Positions 41,340 to 50,493 are shown, numbered from the stretch's first letter. The stretch is DNA of 64,000 bases from Candidatus Solirubrobacter pratensis (GCF_000425945.1 NZ_AUEK01000007.1:248001-312000), one strand, 5' to 3'. Translations and numbers: made by a program. The notes: generated from the sequence alone by a model not told the origin.

Positions 41340-42512
41340 TCAGGAGAAGAGGATGTCGTCGGGGAGAGCCGCGTAGCGGTCTTCCTTTGCCGACGCTTCC
41401 TTGTGGGTGGTCTGCTTGCGGTTGGCTAGCTCCGAGCGGCGCGTCTCCTCGACGCTCGTGAGGAAGCGCTGCGTGATCTCCTGGGCGCGCTCGGGAGCGA
41501 TCCCGGCCACCTTGGAGCGGATGTGCGCGAGCGCCACGGCGCGAGTGGAGCCCATGTCGGCAACGGTGCCGTCCGAGAGGCTCGCGACCAGGGTGTGGGG
41601 CTCCTCGGTCAGCACCTTGTCGAAGTCGGTGCCCTCTGCCTCCGCGATCATCTCGTTGACCGTGTTGTCGAGCCAGGACGCCTCGCCGCCGCCTAGGGAC
41701 TCGCCTACCGGGCCAGCGGTGTACTCCAGCGGCTTGTAGGCGTACGCCTGAGCCTCCTGAGCCTCGATCGCGTCGAGCGCCTGGCGCAGGGTCCCGCGCT
41801 CGGCGTCGGCAGCCACGACGATGCCGTCAAGCGTCTGCGCATCCTCGTGGGACGCGGTGCGCTGAGCGGCGATGGCATCGGAGCGCATGCCTTCAAGCGC
41901 CTTCAGGCGCGCTGTGATCGACGCGCGATCGGAGCCGAAGGGAGCCTCTAGACGTGAGGTAAGCTCGACGGCTGCCGAGCGGGTAGAGGCAGTCTTCTCG
42001 GTAGAGAAGCGAGTGTCCTCCGTCACGCGGAGATGAGCGATGCGACCGTTCTCTAGGCGAACGGCGACCTCCTCACCCCATACATCGTTGACGCGGCTGA
42101 GGATCTTGCCCTTCAGCCCGCCTGGGGTGACGATGTGTGTAGCCCTCGTGGAAGCGGTTGTGTCCCACGGGCTGTTACCGCCCATGTCGGGGTAGTCGTC
42201 ACCGGGGTCGCCGTAGGGGGCAGCATTGCCGTCCGGGTCGAACTCGGGGAACTGCTGCCCTCCAGCCGGGTGACCGCAGTATTCACACTTCTGATCGCCG
42301 GGCGCAAGCGGAGTACCGCAGCCAGCGCAGGGTCCGTCGTGGTAGTTGTTGGGGTCCTCGTGTTCACCGAAGCCGCCGGAGTAGCCGGTGTCAGCGCCGT
42401 CCCACGCTAGCTTGGTTTCTAGGGTGGCAAGGTTTTCCGCAGAGGCCACTACCTTGCCCTCACGGATGGCGTACACCTTGTCGTTCTCGTAAATGAAGTG
42501 TAGATCGCTCAT
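41340..42512 (-). CDS. Zinc-ribbon and coiled-coil protein, possible assembly protein (390 aa)
   Basis: 390 residues. CAGCGTPLAPGDQKCEYCG at about 60-80 is a zinc ribbon. A beta segment (EEVAVRLENGRIAHLRVTED) and a long helical region (TARLKALEGMRSDAIAAQR onward) follow. Three R/K-T-A-S segments are spaced through the protein. It could be a scaffold or internal protein, but this is inference from position. Confidence 0.5.
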   Translation of the reverse strand: MSDLHFIYENDKVYAIREGKVVASAENLATLETKLAWDGADTGYSGGFGEHEDPNNYHDGPCAGCGTPLAPGDQKCEYCGHPAGGQQFPEFDPDGNAAPYGDPGDDYPDMGGNSPWDTTASTRATHIVTPGGLKGKILSRVNDVWGEEVAVRLENGRIAHLRVTEDTRFSTEKTASTRSAAVELTSRLEAPFGSDRASITARLKALEGMRSDAIAAQRTASHEDAQTLDGIVVAADAERGTLRQALDAIEAQEAQAYAYKPLEYTAGPVGESLGGGEASWLDNTVNEMIAEAEGTDFDKVLTEEPHTLVASLSDGTVADMGSTRAVALAHIRSKVAGIAPERAQEITQRFLTSVEETRRSELANRKQTTHKEASAKEDRYAALPDDILFS

Positions 42513-42551
42513 CTCTACTGCTTAGTCGTAGCCCCCGTAACCTTTCTAGGG

Positions 42552-43919
42552 TTAGTTGACCGATGGGACACGAAGGACAATGCCGCCAGCATCGTCCACG
42601 GCGAGGTCGATTACGTATGGGATAGTGCGCGCCGCCACCTTGCCGTCAACGGTTCGGAGGACGACGGATGTCGGCGTTTCGATCTCTCTAGCGCCAAGAG
42701 CGGTGAGGCGCGCGATGCTGTGGCCCTCCTTGATCCAGGTCAGGAAGTGAGTGCTGTTGGCCCCAGCGCCAAGATACGCGATCGCTGCGGATCCCGATCG
42801 GATAATGAAGTTCGGAAGTAGCTGGTTACCCGATGCGCTCAGCCCTAGCGCGCCCGAGCCTGTCTTGAGGTAGTTGCTTGTGACGACACCAACGGACTTG
42901 AAGCCTGAAACAACCACGCGAGTGACGCCCGCTCCGGCCCGAGCAATCTCCGTGTACGGCAAGAAGGTGTCCGCACCAGACGCGACGAACCTCTCCACTG
43001 CCCCGCCAGACTTCACGTGGGTCTGCGACGGTAGGAACTGCTTGCTACCGGAGGCAACCGTCCGGAGCGCTCCTGTGCCTGTCACAGGGTTGATGGCGGG
43101 CCGGATCCGTATCGAGAGCCCGGACCCGCCGAGGGCCGTGATCGCGGTACCCGTCTTGGAGATGACCGTGAAGGGGATGAAGAGCTTGGCGCCGGACGCA
43201 GTGCGCACCGTGATCGCTGCGCCGGTACGCGTCACGTGATGTTCCATCGCGCCACGTGCCTGCCAGCCGATCGGAGCCGCCAGGGACAGCATTCCGTAGC
43301 GCGGGGTCCCTGTGCCTCCGGCCCCACCGCCGGACGTCGACTTGACGAGAGAACGGGGACCCGAAGCTCCTAGCGCCGTGATGCCCGAGCCAGTCTTGAT
43401 GATGCTGTTGAGCTTCCTCGTGCCGGTCGCGCTCCATCCGGGCGCACGAGAGAGGGTGAGCAGGCCGAATGACGGCGTGCCGCTGCCGCCTGCGCCGCCG
43501 CCTCGCTTGACGAGACGTAGGACGGCGACGGACGCACCCGAGCCACTCCATGCAGTCGTAGCGGAGCCGGTTCGCTGCTTCGGGATAGCGCCGATCGCAG
43601 CGACGCCGGTCTTAGGAATGATATTGGCGACGACGTTCGTCTTGCCGCCCGAAGCGGCCCAGGCAGATACTCCGGCGCCCGTCTTGGTCTTGTCGCTGTT
43701 ATGTACCTCGGTGCCGGACCCTACCCAGATGGAGACGCCCGAGCCGGACTTGATGAATGGGATGGCTCCGAGGACGCCGATGCCGGACTTGGCCGTTTCG
43801 GCACCGACCGCACCGTGAAAGCTAGACCCAGAGGCAGTGAGGGTAGTCTTCGCTCCCCCGATGTTGAGTAGGGGTAGCTTGCCTAGCCCAGCAGAGCCCG
43901 TCTTGCTGTACGTAGGCAT
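42552..43919 (-). CDS. Repeat-rich fibrous virion protein (455 aa)
   Basis: 455 residues made largely of a loose repeat of ~33 residues, each with KTG[SA] followed by [IV]xxxxASG or GSG (for example KTGAGVSAWAASGG, KTGSGALGLSASGN, RTGAAITVRTASGA). Such regular Gly/Ser-rich strands suggest a stacked beta fibre. Located between terminase and portal among other beta-rich surface proteins. No catalytic motif. Confidence 0.6.
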   Translation of the reverse strand: MPTYSKTGSAGLGKLPLLNIGGAKTTLTASGSSFHGAVGAETAKSGIGVLGAIPFIKSGSGVSIWVGSGTEVHNSDKTKTGAGVSAWAASGGKTNVVANIIPKTGVAAIGAIPKQRTGSATTAWSGSGASVAVLRLVKRGGGAGGSGTPSFGLLTLSRAPGWSATGTRKLNSIIKTGSGITALGASGPRSLVKSTSGGGAGGTGTPRYGMLSLAAPIGWQARGAMEHHVTRTGAAITVRTASGAKLFIPFTVISKTGTAITALGGSGLSIRIRPAINPVTGTGALRTVASGSKQFLPSQTHVKSGGAVERFVASGADTFLPYTEIARAGAGVTRVVVSGFKSVGVVTSNYLKTGSGALGLSASGNQLLPNFIIRSGSAAIAYLGAGANSTHFLTWIKEGHSIARLTALGAREIETPTSVVLRTVDGKVAARTIPYVIDLAVDDAGGIVLRVPSVN

Positions 43920-43923
43920 GGGC

Positions 43924-44586
43924 TCACGGTCCGACTAGCGCGATACCGGTCTTGGTGTACGTGACTCCCGATGAGGAAGCCTTGAAGGTCGCAACGAGGC
44001 CGCCTACGGCGCTGCCCTCGGATGGCGTTGCCGTCGAGGTAACAGTGCCGGTGCTCGTGAGCGAACGAAGCGCCACGTGAATTCCGGTTCCATTCGTTCC
44101 CACTGCGGCTACGGTGGTCGCCGGATTCGCGGTAAAGCCATTAGTCCAAGTAGCGCTAATCGTGCCGCCGACCGCCGTCATGCCTACAGCGGCAACCGCA
44201 AGTTCATCATTCTGCGCGGTCGCTGCTGTTGTGCCGGTGGTGGCGCCTCCGCTTGCGTGTGCGGTCTGGTCCAGGACGCCGGAGGTGGCATTCCCGGTGA
44301 ACTGCATCACTACCAACTCTGCCGATGCTGCCACACTCGGAGCGATCGTCACCGTGGATGACTCCGACGAACCGGCGATCTTGTACCACAGGTAGAGGCC
44401 GGTGCCTCCGATGGAGGAATCCGCGAGCGACCATCCAGTGCTGCTCATTGTGAGCGTTGCGTCGGAGTTGGCGGCACATAGGAGCAGCCGTCCCGACGCG
44501 GGCGCGGTTGTGAATGTCGCGGAGAGCGTAGTTACGTTCGCAGCGGAAGAAACGGCGACAGCAGGTTCAAATAGTGTCAGTGGCAT
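43924..44586 (-). CDS. Beta-sandwich virion surface protein (220 aa)
   Basis: 220 residues, Ser/Thr/Ala/Gly-rich with strong alternation (TTLSATFTTAPASGRLLLCA, STVTIAPSVAASAELVVMQF). The last 12 residues (YTKTGIALVGP) echo the KTG motif of the neighbouring fibrous protein, so the two may interlock. Probable head or fibre decoration. No family recognised. Confidence 0.55.
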   Translation of the reverse strand: MPLTLFEPAVAVSSAANVTTLSATFTTAPASGRLLLCAANSDATLTMSSTGWSLADSSIGGTGLYLWYKIAGSSESSTVTIAPSVAASAELVVMQFTGNATSGVLDQTAHASGGATTGTTAATAQNDELAVAAVGMTAVGGTISATWTNGFTANPATTVAAVGTNGTGIHVALRSLTSTGTVTSTATPSEGSAVGGLVATFKASSSGVTYTKTGIALVGP

Positions 44587-44595
44587 GATCTATGC

Positions 44596-45636
44596 TTAGC
44601 CGCACCGAGTGTTTGAACTAGTGCTGGTGTCGTCCCACACGTTGCCGGATACGACCGTGCCTGCGGGAAGAGCGAGGCACATTCCGTACGCGCCACCGCG
44701 AGGGAAGTAGCCATTGACATCGGCGCCAGCGGAACAGACCCATGAACCGCCCCCGCTCGCGACTTCAACGCCTCCACCACAGCGTGCGACGCGATTGTTG
44801 GTGATCGAGACGGTGCCCGTGCCATCGCTTGAAGAGTTGGCGCATCCGTAGATCGAGTAACCACCACCGGCAAGCAGGTTGTTGTTGATGGTGAGGTGGT
44901 TCGTGCAGGGGCCGCCGGAACCATTTCCGGTGTTCGCGAAGATATTGGCGGTCTGATCCTGCTTGTTGATGAACGTGTTATGGTCGGCTAGGAGGGTGTG
45001 ACCGTCGCTGTAGGTGTTCTCTAGATGGTCGCCCACGATGGCAAGATCGATGACCGAGTAGGTGTCACGGATCTCAGCGTTGCCGCACCAGCACAGTGAA
45101 TCGATCGTGCCGTGCTGGTACGCATTGTTGATGTGTAGCTGACCACCCGCCGGGTTGCGAATCGCATGCTCGACAGTTGTGCCCGCTGAAGTCAACTCCA
45201 CGTGCGACACCGTGACGCTGTATGGCCCGGTGAGCGTGATGATAGAGTTACCACACGTGGAGGTCGTTCCGCATCCTGCGCCGCTAGCGGTGATGCGAGT
45301 GTTCTGGATCGTCACGTTGTCGGCGCTCACCGTAATGCCGCCGGTGACATCCTTGCCATCGATCACCTGCCCCGGCGTCGACGCCGTGATGCTTCCGGAG
45401 GCGGTTAGGGTTGTGCCAGACGGTACGCCTACGGTTCCGAAGGCGGGATCAGGGAACCCGCACGCTCCAGGCGAAGAGAAACAATGGTCGGTACGCGCGG
45501 TAGCCGTTGCTGTGGCCGTAGGAGTAGGCGTTGGAATTCCGCCGCCTCCACCGGTTGAACTCGCCACGACGCCGCCAGCGACGGCACCACTGACGAGAAT
45601 CGTCGTGATGACTCGCCGCCAGGTGCTTCCTACCAT
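44596..45636 (-). CDS. Membrane-anchored or secreted beta-helix protein (346 aa)
   Basis: 346 residues. A basic start and hydrophobic segment (RRVITTILVSGAVAGGVVA) act like a signal or anchor. A proline/threonine linker follows (PTPTPTATATATA). The rest is a right-handed beta-helix with NVTIQNTRI, HLTINNNLL and VSITNNRV turns. It may be a tail-spike-type polysaccharide-binding protein. Catalytic residues not assigned. Confidence 0.6.
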   Translation of the reverse strand: MVGSTWRRVITTILVSGAVAGGVVASSTGGGGGIPTPTPTATATATARTDHCFSSPGACGFPDPAFGTVGVPSGTTLTASGSITASTPGQVIDGKDVTGGITVSADNVTIQNTRITASGAGCGTTSTCGNSIITLTGPYSVTVSHVELTSAGTTVEHAIRNPAGGQLHINNAYQHGTIDSLCWCGNAEIRDTYSVIDLAIVGDHLENTYSDGHTLLADHNTFINKQDQTANIFANTGNGSGGPCTNHLTINNNLLAGGGYSIYGCANSSSDGTGTVSITNNRVARCGGGVEVASGGGSWVCSAGADVNGYFPRGGAYGMCLALPAGTVVSGNVWDDTSTSSNTRCG

Positions 45637-46052
45637 TCGGTGTACCCCACCGGACCCGCTGTGCCGCTGGCCTCTAGAATCATGGAGACTGTGGCCGTCG
45701 TGGGCCAGTAACCGGTCGCCTTTGCGGGAAGATAGGTTCCCTGCCCGGCGACGGCGGTAGAGCCGAACGCGAGCCAGACGCCGCTGGCGCCGCCGTTGCT
45801 GATCTCGACCATTGTGCGACCAGTATTCGCCGCGACAAGAGTGCCCGCCGCCAGCGCTGAGTTTGCACCGCCCTTGCTCAGAGCATTACCCTTGACAGGG
45901 TCACGCACGGGGAGCGGGTTCAGCAGCGAGACATCCGTGGCCGCACCATCTGTGCCGAAGTTCGGCTTGATGCGCTGGTACAGGACACCTGCGACATCGT
46001 CGGCAGCGACAACCGCACCGCCGCCGGGGGTAACGTTGAGGTTGTCAGCCAT
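45630..46052 (-). CDS. Probable virion surface/adaptor protein (140 aa)
   Basis: 140 residues. Beta-rich with Gly/Ala turns (TMVEISNGGASGVWLAFGST, ATVSMILEASGTAGPVGYTEW). This pattern is common in small phage head-decoration and fibre-adaptor proteins. It overlaps the beta-helix gene by 7 nt. Function inferred from composition and place. Confidence 0.5.
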   Translation of the reverse strand: MADNLNVTPGGGAVVAADDVAGVLYQRIKPNFGTDGAATDVSLLNPLPVRDPVKGNALSKGGANSALAAGTLVAANTGRTMVEISNGGASGVWLAFGSTAVAGQGTYLPAKATGYWPTTATVSMILEASGTAGPVGYTEW

Positions 46053-46057
46053 TGGAC

Positions 46058-46492
46058 TTAGTTGTTGGCCTGGATAGTCGGCGTGACCTTGATGACATCG
46101 TTCGTGGCGATCGATACCGCCGTGGTGTCATCGAAGTTCGCCGCGAAGATGCACTTGTCACCCGCGTTGGACGACTGATTTGCGAGCCAGAACCCGTTGA
46201 TGGGCGCAGACCCGGGAGTTGTAGCAGTCGGGAACGTCTTCTGAGCGGCAGTCGTCTTACGACCACCGGTTCCGGCACCGAGTGCGCCCCAATCGGCTGC
46301 GAGAACCGCTACGCGCGCATAAGCGCCGAAGTCGGACTCGGTGTAGTTGTCGGCTACCGACGTTGATGCGCCGACCGTCGCGGCAGTGAACGACGTGAAG
46401 AGCGCGAGAAACGTCGTCGTGAGGTTGGCTCCTCCCTTAGGGAAGATGTTGAGAATGATGTCGAGCCCCTCGTCGGGGAAGATTTCGGCCAT
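46058..46492 (-). CDS. Probable virion protein (144 aa)
   Basis: 144 residues, MAEIFPDEGLDIILNIFPKG onward, beta-rich with polar turns. It resembles small phage proteins that carry a DUF-type tail/head beta barrel, but I cannot name a family. Cotranscribed with the 140-residue gene. Confidence 0.5.
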   Translation of the reverse strand: MAEIFPDEGLDIILNIFPKGGANLTTTFLALFTSFTAATVGASTSVADNYTESDFGAYARVAVLAADWGALGAGTGGRKTTAAQKTFPTATTPGSAPINGFWLANQSSNAGDKCIFAANFDDTTAVSIATNDVIKVTPTIQANN

Positions 46493-46498
46493 TGGGGA

Positions 46499-46711
46499 TT
46501 ACCTCCTCCGGGAGGGATTCGTGATGGGAATTTGGGTGGGGCGAGCGTCACCGTTTGAGCGGCAATGCGTGCAGAACCATCGGTCGCGCGATAGGAAGAG
46601 AATCGAGCTAACCCGCTCGCACTCCGCGCACACGGTTAGCTGTAGGGAAGGACGGCCGCCGCGATGTGCCTCGACCGCCGGATGCCCTGAGATTTCACGG
46701 GTAAGTGCCAT
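46499..46711 (-). CDS. Zinc-finger hypothetical protein (70 aa)
   Basis: 70 residues. CAECERVSS and FCTHCRSNG, about 19 residues apart, form a small zinc ribbon. Basic ends suggest nucleic-acid contact. It sits between virion genes without overlap. Function unknown. Confidence 0.6.
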   Translation of the reverse strand: MALTREISGHPAVEAHRGGRPSLQLTVCAECERVSSILFLSRDRWFCTHCRSNGDARPTQIPITNPSRRR

Positions 46712-46740
46712 CGATGCTTATGGGGATGGCCGCTGTAGCT

Positions 46741-47124
46741 TTAGAGGTCACGGACTCGAAAGAGACCGTGCAGCAGGGCGTCGGTCCTTCCGGCTGGCGA
46801 AGTAACCGTCAGCGAGTAGGCGGCAGCGTTGAACGTCCACGAGGCGGTGACCTCTGGAGTGGCCTGGAGGAAGATGATGCCCCCGGCGCGCAACTCGATC
46901 ATCGCATTCTCGGTGGTCATCGCGGCGAGTGTTACGCCGCCGATCTTGTCGCGCAGTATGAGTTCGGCAGTGAACCCGGTGAGATCGTGCGGGCTCGCCT
47001 CATCGCGATCCTCGTAGTACGTGATCGCCTTCTCAAAGGTGGTACCCCTCCACACGGTGAAGGACAGTCTTGCTGGATCAACGCTCATCTCCCTCATTAC
47101 GAGGCAGAAGGGCGCCAATGTCAT
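46741..47124 (-). CDS. Hypothetical beta-rich protein (127 aa)
   Basis: 127 residues. YYEDRDEASPHDLTGFTAEL, ILRDKIGGVTLAAMTTEN and AAYSLTVTSPAGRTDALLHG resemble a phage head or baseplate beta-sandwich (often seen as BppU-like N-terminal domains). Start uncertain: a later ATG (MSVDP) is possible. It follows the terminase gene by 6 nt. Confidence 0.5.
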   Translation of the reverse strand: MTLAPFCLVMREMSVDPARLSFTVWRGTTFEKAITYYEDRDEASPHDLTGFTAELILRDKIGGVTLAAMTTENAMIELRAGGIIFLQATPEVTASWTFNAAAYSLTVTSPAGRTDALLHGLFRVRDL

Positions 47125-47130
47125 GCCCAG

Positions 47131-49185
47131 TTAGAAGCCTCTACGCTTGCCTCGGGCACGGAAGCCCGAGCGCGCGGGATTGGTCCCGATCTGCCGGGCG
47201 CGACTGGCAGGCGAGCCGCCGGGTGACTGTTCGCCAGCGCGACCGCCTGAGAACTGCCCAAAGAGAGGATGCTTGCCGTTGCCCGGTCCGCCACCGGCCA
47301 GGGGGTACCCGCCGAGTGCGCCGAGTCCGAGCGGGGTGCTGCCGAGGGAGGCCATCATCTGATCGCGGAGTCGGTTGGAGAGGAAGGACTCCGTGACGGT
47401 CATCACGCAGTCGGCCATGTCCTTGGTCTGGACGGGGCCGATCTCCTGCTTGTCTACACGCGGTGTGAGGCCGGTGCTGATCTGCTGGAGGTACTTCAAC
47501 TCTAGAGCGCAGTAGCGATTATCCGGCGTGTCTGCCGGGCCGTGGACGAGGTCACGGTAGAGACACGTGCGGAAGATTTCGGACCGGTTCCAGTTGCTCT
47601 GCGAGGTTGCTGACTTCTTGAAGACCTTCACTCCTCCGACGTTGCGCATCCGTAGCTCCTTGTTGAGCCACTCGATCGGCGCGTCGGAGTTGAACTGGTC
47701 CATCGTGATCTCTGTGGGACGGAAGAGATCGATGTATCCATAGACCTCCCGTAGGACGGTCTCCCACTCGATCACGCCGCTCTCGAAGTTCTGCGGCTGC
47801 CAGCGCTTGATGATGTCGAAGACGACGTGCTCCTCCGGCTCGCCGTCCGAGCCGGGAAATGCTTCGAGGTGTCCGAGCGCGAAACCAAAGCCCGCCGTGG
47901 TGGAGGACGGGTCGAGGTGCGCGCGGTACTCGTAGAGGAAGCCGTTAGGTGAGGTGTAGTTGGAGGCGACGGCAATGTGCGAGCCGTCCGGGGCGGGCAC
48001 GCCCTCAAACATGCGGTCTACGGCCTTGGGGTCAAGGTACGCGTCGATGATCTCGCTGAACTGCCCACGACGCTCCACCTTGTACGTGTCGGGGTTCTGC
48101 TTCTCTTCGTCTCGTGCCAGCTTGATACCGATGCGGTCGTCCTCGGAGAAGAAGTACGTGCCGTCTTCGTTCTTCTGCTCGTGATCCCAGTCAGGCGACT
48201 GCGTGATGCACTTGCGGGGTCCCTTGTACAGCGGCTCTTCCCACCAGCCCTCGAACAGTGCCCAGGAAGGGAACTGGAAGGACACCATGTAGGGGTTCAG
48301 CGGGATAGACGGGTGATCCTTCTCCACCGCCATGCCAGCCTGGAAGCGCTCGAAGAATCGGCCGAGCTTCGTATAGGGCGACGAGTTGCAGAACATCATC
48401 GCCTCCTTGCCGAACTGCGCCAGCGACGGGAGGGCCGCGTCGTACACCTTCTCTGCGGACGCGTCGGTCTCCGCGCCTACCTCCATGAACGCCATCTCGT
48501 CAAAGGCAATCGCCATCGTTGTGGAACCGCGAATCGTGGAGGCGTTGGCTGCGAGTGCGTTACCTCGGAGCTTCGAGATGTCGCGCCCGATCTTGTGTGA
48601 CTTGCGGCGGTGAGCCGCCATCTTTCGGAGGTCCGCCTCCGTCGCGACGGAGAACTCCTTCTCGTACAGCTTCGTGAGGTTGTCCCCGAACGCGTGGCAC
48701 TCCGAGACGGTGGTGGCGAGGTCGGAGTACTGGAACTTGCGGGCCTGGTCCAGGGACGCCGCCACGCAGGAGAAGTAGATCTGCTTCTCGGGGTCGATGC
48801 CGTATGCGGTGTTCGGATCCTCTAGCTGGAGGGTGTCGAACATCTTCTTGGCCATCGCGAGCCCCGTGACGAACCCCTTGGAGCAACGACGGCCACCGAC
48901 TAGCACTACCTCGCGGAAGTGGGGGAACCCCTGGTCGCGGAGACTGTCGATCCGCTTGCGGATGTGCGGTGCGAGGACGATCTCGCCGCCACGCCCGCCC
49001 TGCATCCAGTAGTTGAGTGTGTCTTCCTCGCGATTGGATAGCTCCTCTAGGAAGAACAGCTTGAGCAGGAGCTTCTGCCGTGGGTACAGCGACTTGCCGC
49101 AGAAGTCGCTCGACTCTGCGAACTCCTCGATGCTCACCTTCCTAGGAGCGAGCGAGGACTCCAGTTCCTTGAGGAAGTCCGCCAT
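47131..49185 (-). CDS. terL: Terminase large subunit
   Basis: 684 residues. The ATPase half has a Walker A-type loop VGGRRCSKG (96-104) and Walker B MAIAFDE (224-230) followed by the coupling segment FCNSSPYTK. The nuclease half has acidic motifs HLEAF, VFDIIKRW, TMDQFNSD and KDMADCVM, as in RNase H-fold terminases. The Gly-rich C-terminal tail (~50 residues) is long. It packages DNA through the portal, whose gene lies 6.5 kb away. Confidence 0.9.
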   Translation of the reverse strand: MADFLKELESSLAPRKVSIEEFAESSDFCGKSLYPRQKLLLKLFFLEELSNREEDTLNYWMQGGRGGEIVLAPHIRKRIDSLRDQGFPHFREVVLVGGRRCSKGFVTGLAMAKKMFDTLQLEDPNTAYGIDPEKQIYFSCVAASLDQARKFQYSDLATTVSECHAFGDNLTKLYEKEFSVATEADLRKMAAHRRKSHKIGRDISKLRGNALAANASTIRGSTTMAIAFDEMAFMEVGAETDASAEKVYDAALPSLAQFGKEAMMFCNSSPYTKLGRFFERFQAGMAVEKDHPSIPLNPYMVSFQFPSWALFEGWWEEPLYKGPRKCITQSPDWDHEQKNEDGTYFFSEDDRIGIKLARDEEKQNPDTYKVERRGQFSEIIDAYLDPKAVDRMFEGVPAPDGSHIAVASNYTSPNGFLYEYRAHLDPSSTTAGFGFALGHLEAFPGSDGEPEEHVVFDIIKRWQPQNFESGVIEWETVLREVYGYIDLFRPTEITMDQFNSDAPIEWLNKELRMRNVGGVKVFKKSATSQSNWNRSEIFRTCLYRDLVHGPADTPDNRYCALELKYLQQISTGLTPRVDKQEIGPVQTKDMADCVMTVTESFLSNRLRDQMMASLGSTPLGLGALGGYPLAGGGPGNGKHPLFGQFSGGRAGEQSPGGSPASRARQIGTNPARSGFRARGKRRGF

Positions 49186-49191
49186 GCAGGA

Positions 49192-49593
49192 CTACTTCTC
49201 GCGGCGCGCGTTGGGAGCTTCCTTCTGCCCCAGGAAGTCCTCACCGCGTTCCTTGGACTTGCGTACCTCGTACTGCTTCTGCTCGTGATCGAAGCCGTAC
49301 GTGTGCTGGGAGTGACCGCTGATCTTGCCGAGGATCTCTACGACCGGCGGCTCTCCGTAGAGGCAGGGAGCCGGGTCTACGGTTGCGAGGATGCCCATCT
49401 CCGCGAGGCGGGTGACGTACTCGTCACGCATGGCCTCTAGGTTGTCTGCGGTGTTCGCCATGTAGCCGTACTTCTGCTGTAGGCGTACGTGAAGCTGGAG
49501 GACCGCCTGCACTTCTGTGTCCAGTAGCTCGGTGGCGAACTCAGCGAACTGCTTGCCGCTCGTGATCTTGTCGTCGGGTACCTGGGGGTTCAT
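49192..49593 (-). CDS. Hypothetical protein upstream of terminase, possible small subunit (133 aa)
   Basis: 133 residues. N-terminal helices (SGKQFAEFATELLDTEVQAV) and a second helical segment (MANTADNLEAMRDEYVTRLAE), then a charged tail. The position just before terL is typical of terminase small subunits, but I see no clear DNA-binding domain. The ATG at 49591-49593 is preferred to one 11 codons upstream. Confidence 0.45.
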   Translation of the reverse strand: MNPQVPDDKITSGKQFAEFATELLDTEVQAVLQLHVRLQQKYGYMANTADNLEAMRDEYVTRLAEMGILATVDPAPCLYGEPPVVEILGKISGHSQHTYGFDHEQKQYEVRKSKERGEDFLGQKEAPNARREK

Positions 49594-49652
49594 AACTCTC
49601 TTCTCGTTGACTGGACTGACCTGCAACCCTTATGGCGCCAGTACAACGACAA

Positions 49653-49674
49653 AAGCCCGCACCAGGCGGGCTTC
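49653..49674 (-). terminator. Rho-independent terminator
   Basis: AAGCCCGC and GCGGGCTT pair around a 6-nt loop; on the minus strand CTTTTGTC follows. It separates the fibre genes above from the terminase operon. Confidence 0.8.
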
Positions 49675-49695
49675 AGTCGGCTCAGGAGAGGAGAC

Positions 49696-50259
49696 TTAGG
49701 AGTTGGCCGGAAGGACCGTGCCGCTTGCGAGGCGCGCGTTCACGGCAGATACCGTGTACTGGCCTACGGAGCGGTGATGGTTCAGTGCCTGGCGGGTGAC
49801 GATGTCGTCCACGTTGACAATCACGTCAGCCGTCGCCTGGAGCCGAGCCTGTCCTGCCTTGGCCGTCGCCGTGTTGCGTACCGGCACCGTTGCTACGACA
49901 AGCCCGGTCTGCGTGGTGTGCAAGAACGAGTTGGTCGTCGTCTCGAAGTAGCCAGTCTGGCCGTTCGACGCGGTGCCGACGTACACACGGTACTTCTGTG
50001 CGCCCGTGACGGCGGCCCACGCAAGGCTGACGCTGCTCGTGGCGCCGGTGAGGGCGCCCGAGTTGACCTCGGCTGCGGGGGTGGTCTCGCCAAAGTCGCC
50101 TAGGGCGGTGACCTTGTAGAAGTAGGTGCCCGCCGCAAGAGCGCCACCGTTGGCTGAAGGCGTGGGCGTGACGACGCCAGGGGCCGCTACAGCAGCCACG
50201 GCGAGGACGCGCACGCGCGAGGATCGATTGAGTGCCCGTAGGGCTACATAGGTCGGCAT
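49696..50259 (-). CDS. FN3-containing virion protein, paralogue of the 74-aa gene (187 aa)
   Basis: 187 residues. The ends (MPTYVALRALNRSSRVRV and QALNHHRSVGQYTVSAVNAR ... LPANS) match the 74-residue neighbour, while the middle ~105 residues are a fibronectin type III domain (GTYFYKVTALGDFGETTPAA, AWAAVTGAQKYRVYVGT). It seems the small protein acquired an FN3 domain. Probable capsid or fibre decoration protein. Confidence 0.65.
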   Translation of the reverse strand: MPTYVALRALNRSSRVRVLAVAAVAAPGVVTPTPSANGGALAAGTYFYKVTALGDFGETTPAAEVNSGALTGATSSVSLAWAAVTGAQKYRVYVGTASNGQTGYFETTTNSFLHTTQTGLVVATVPVRNTATAKAGQARLQATADVIVNVDDIVTRQALNHHRSVGQYTVSAVNARLASGTVLPANS

Positions 50260-50268
50260 GGCCAGACC

Positions 50269-50493
50269 TTAGGAGTTCGCCGGGAGGGCTACGCCGCCGT
50301 CGTTGGCGTTGCCTGCGGTAACGATCCACTGGCCCACCGCTGCATGACGGTTGAGGGCGCGGCGGTTGGTCGCGAGGTCAAGGTCCACAACCACATCGGT
50401 GGTTGGGGTGAGCTTGACGGTCGCGCCGGTACGGTCTACGACCTTGATGTTGGCCGAGCGGTTGAGCGCCCGGACTGCTACATGCTGTGCCAT
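50269..50493 (-). CDS. Small virion-type protein (74 aa)
   Basis: 74 residues, MAQHVAVRALNRSANIKVVD onward, ending NDGGVALPANS. The ends are shared with the 187-residue downstream neighbour. AGAGGAAC precedes the ATG. Probably structural; function unknown. Confidence 0.6.
   Translation of the reverse strand: MAQHVAVRALNRSANIKVVDRTGATVKLTPTTDVVVDLDLATNRRALNRHAAVGQWIVTAGNANDGGVALPANS

Noticed and set aside
38316..42512. R-[TV]-A-S segments recurring in the portal, the 390-residue protein and the polyvalent proteins as prohead-protease sites
   Set aside because: The motif is short and common in this composition, and no maturation protease gene was seen to support it.
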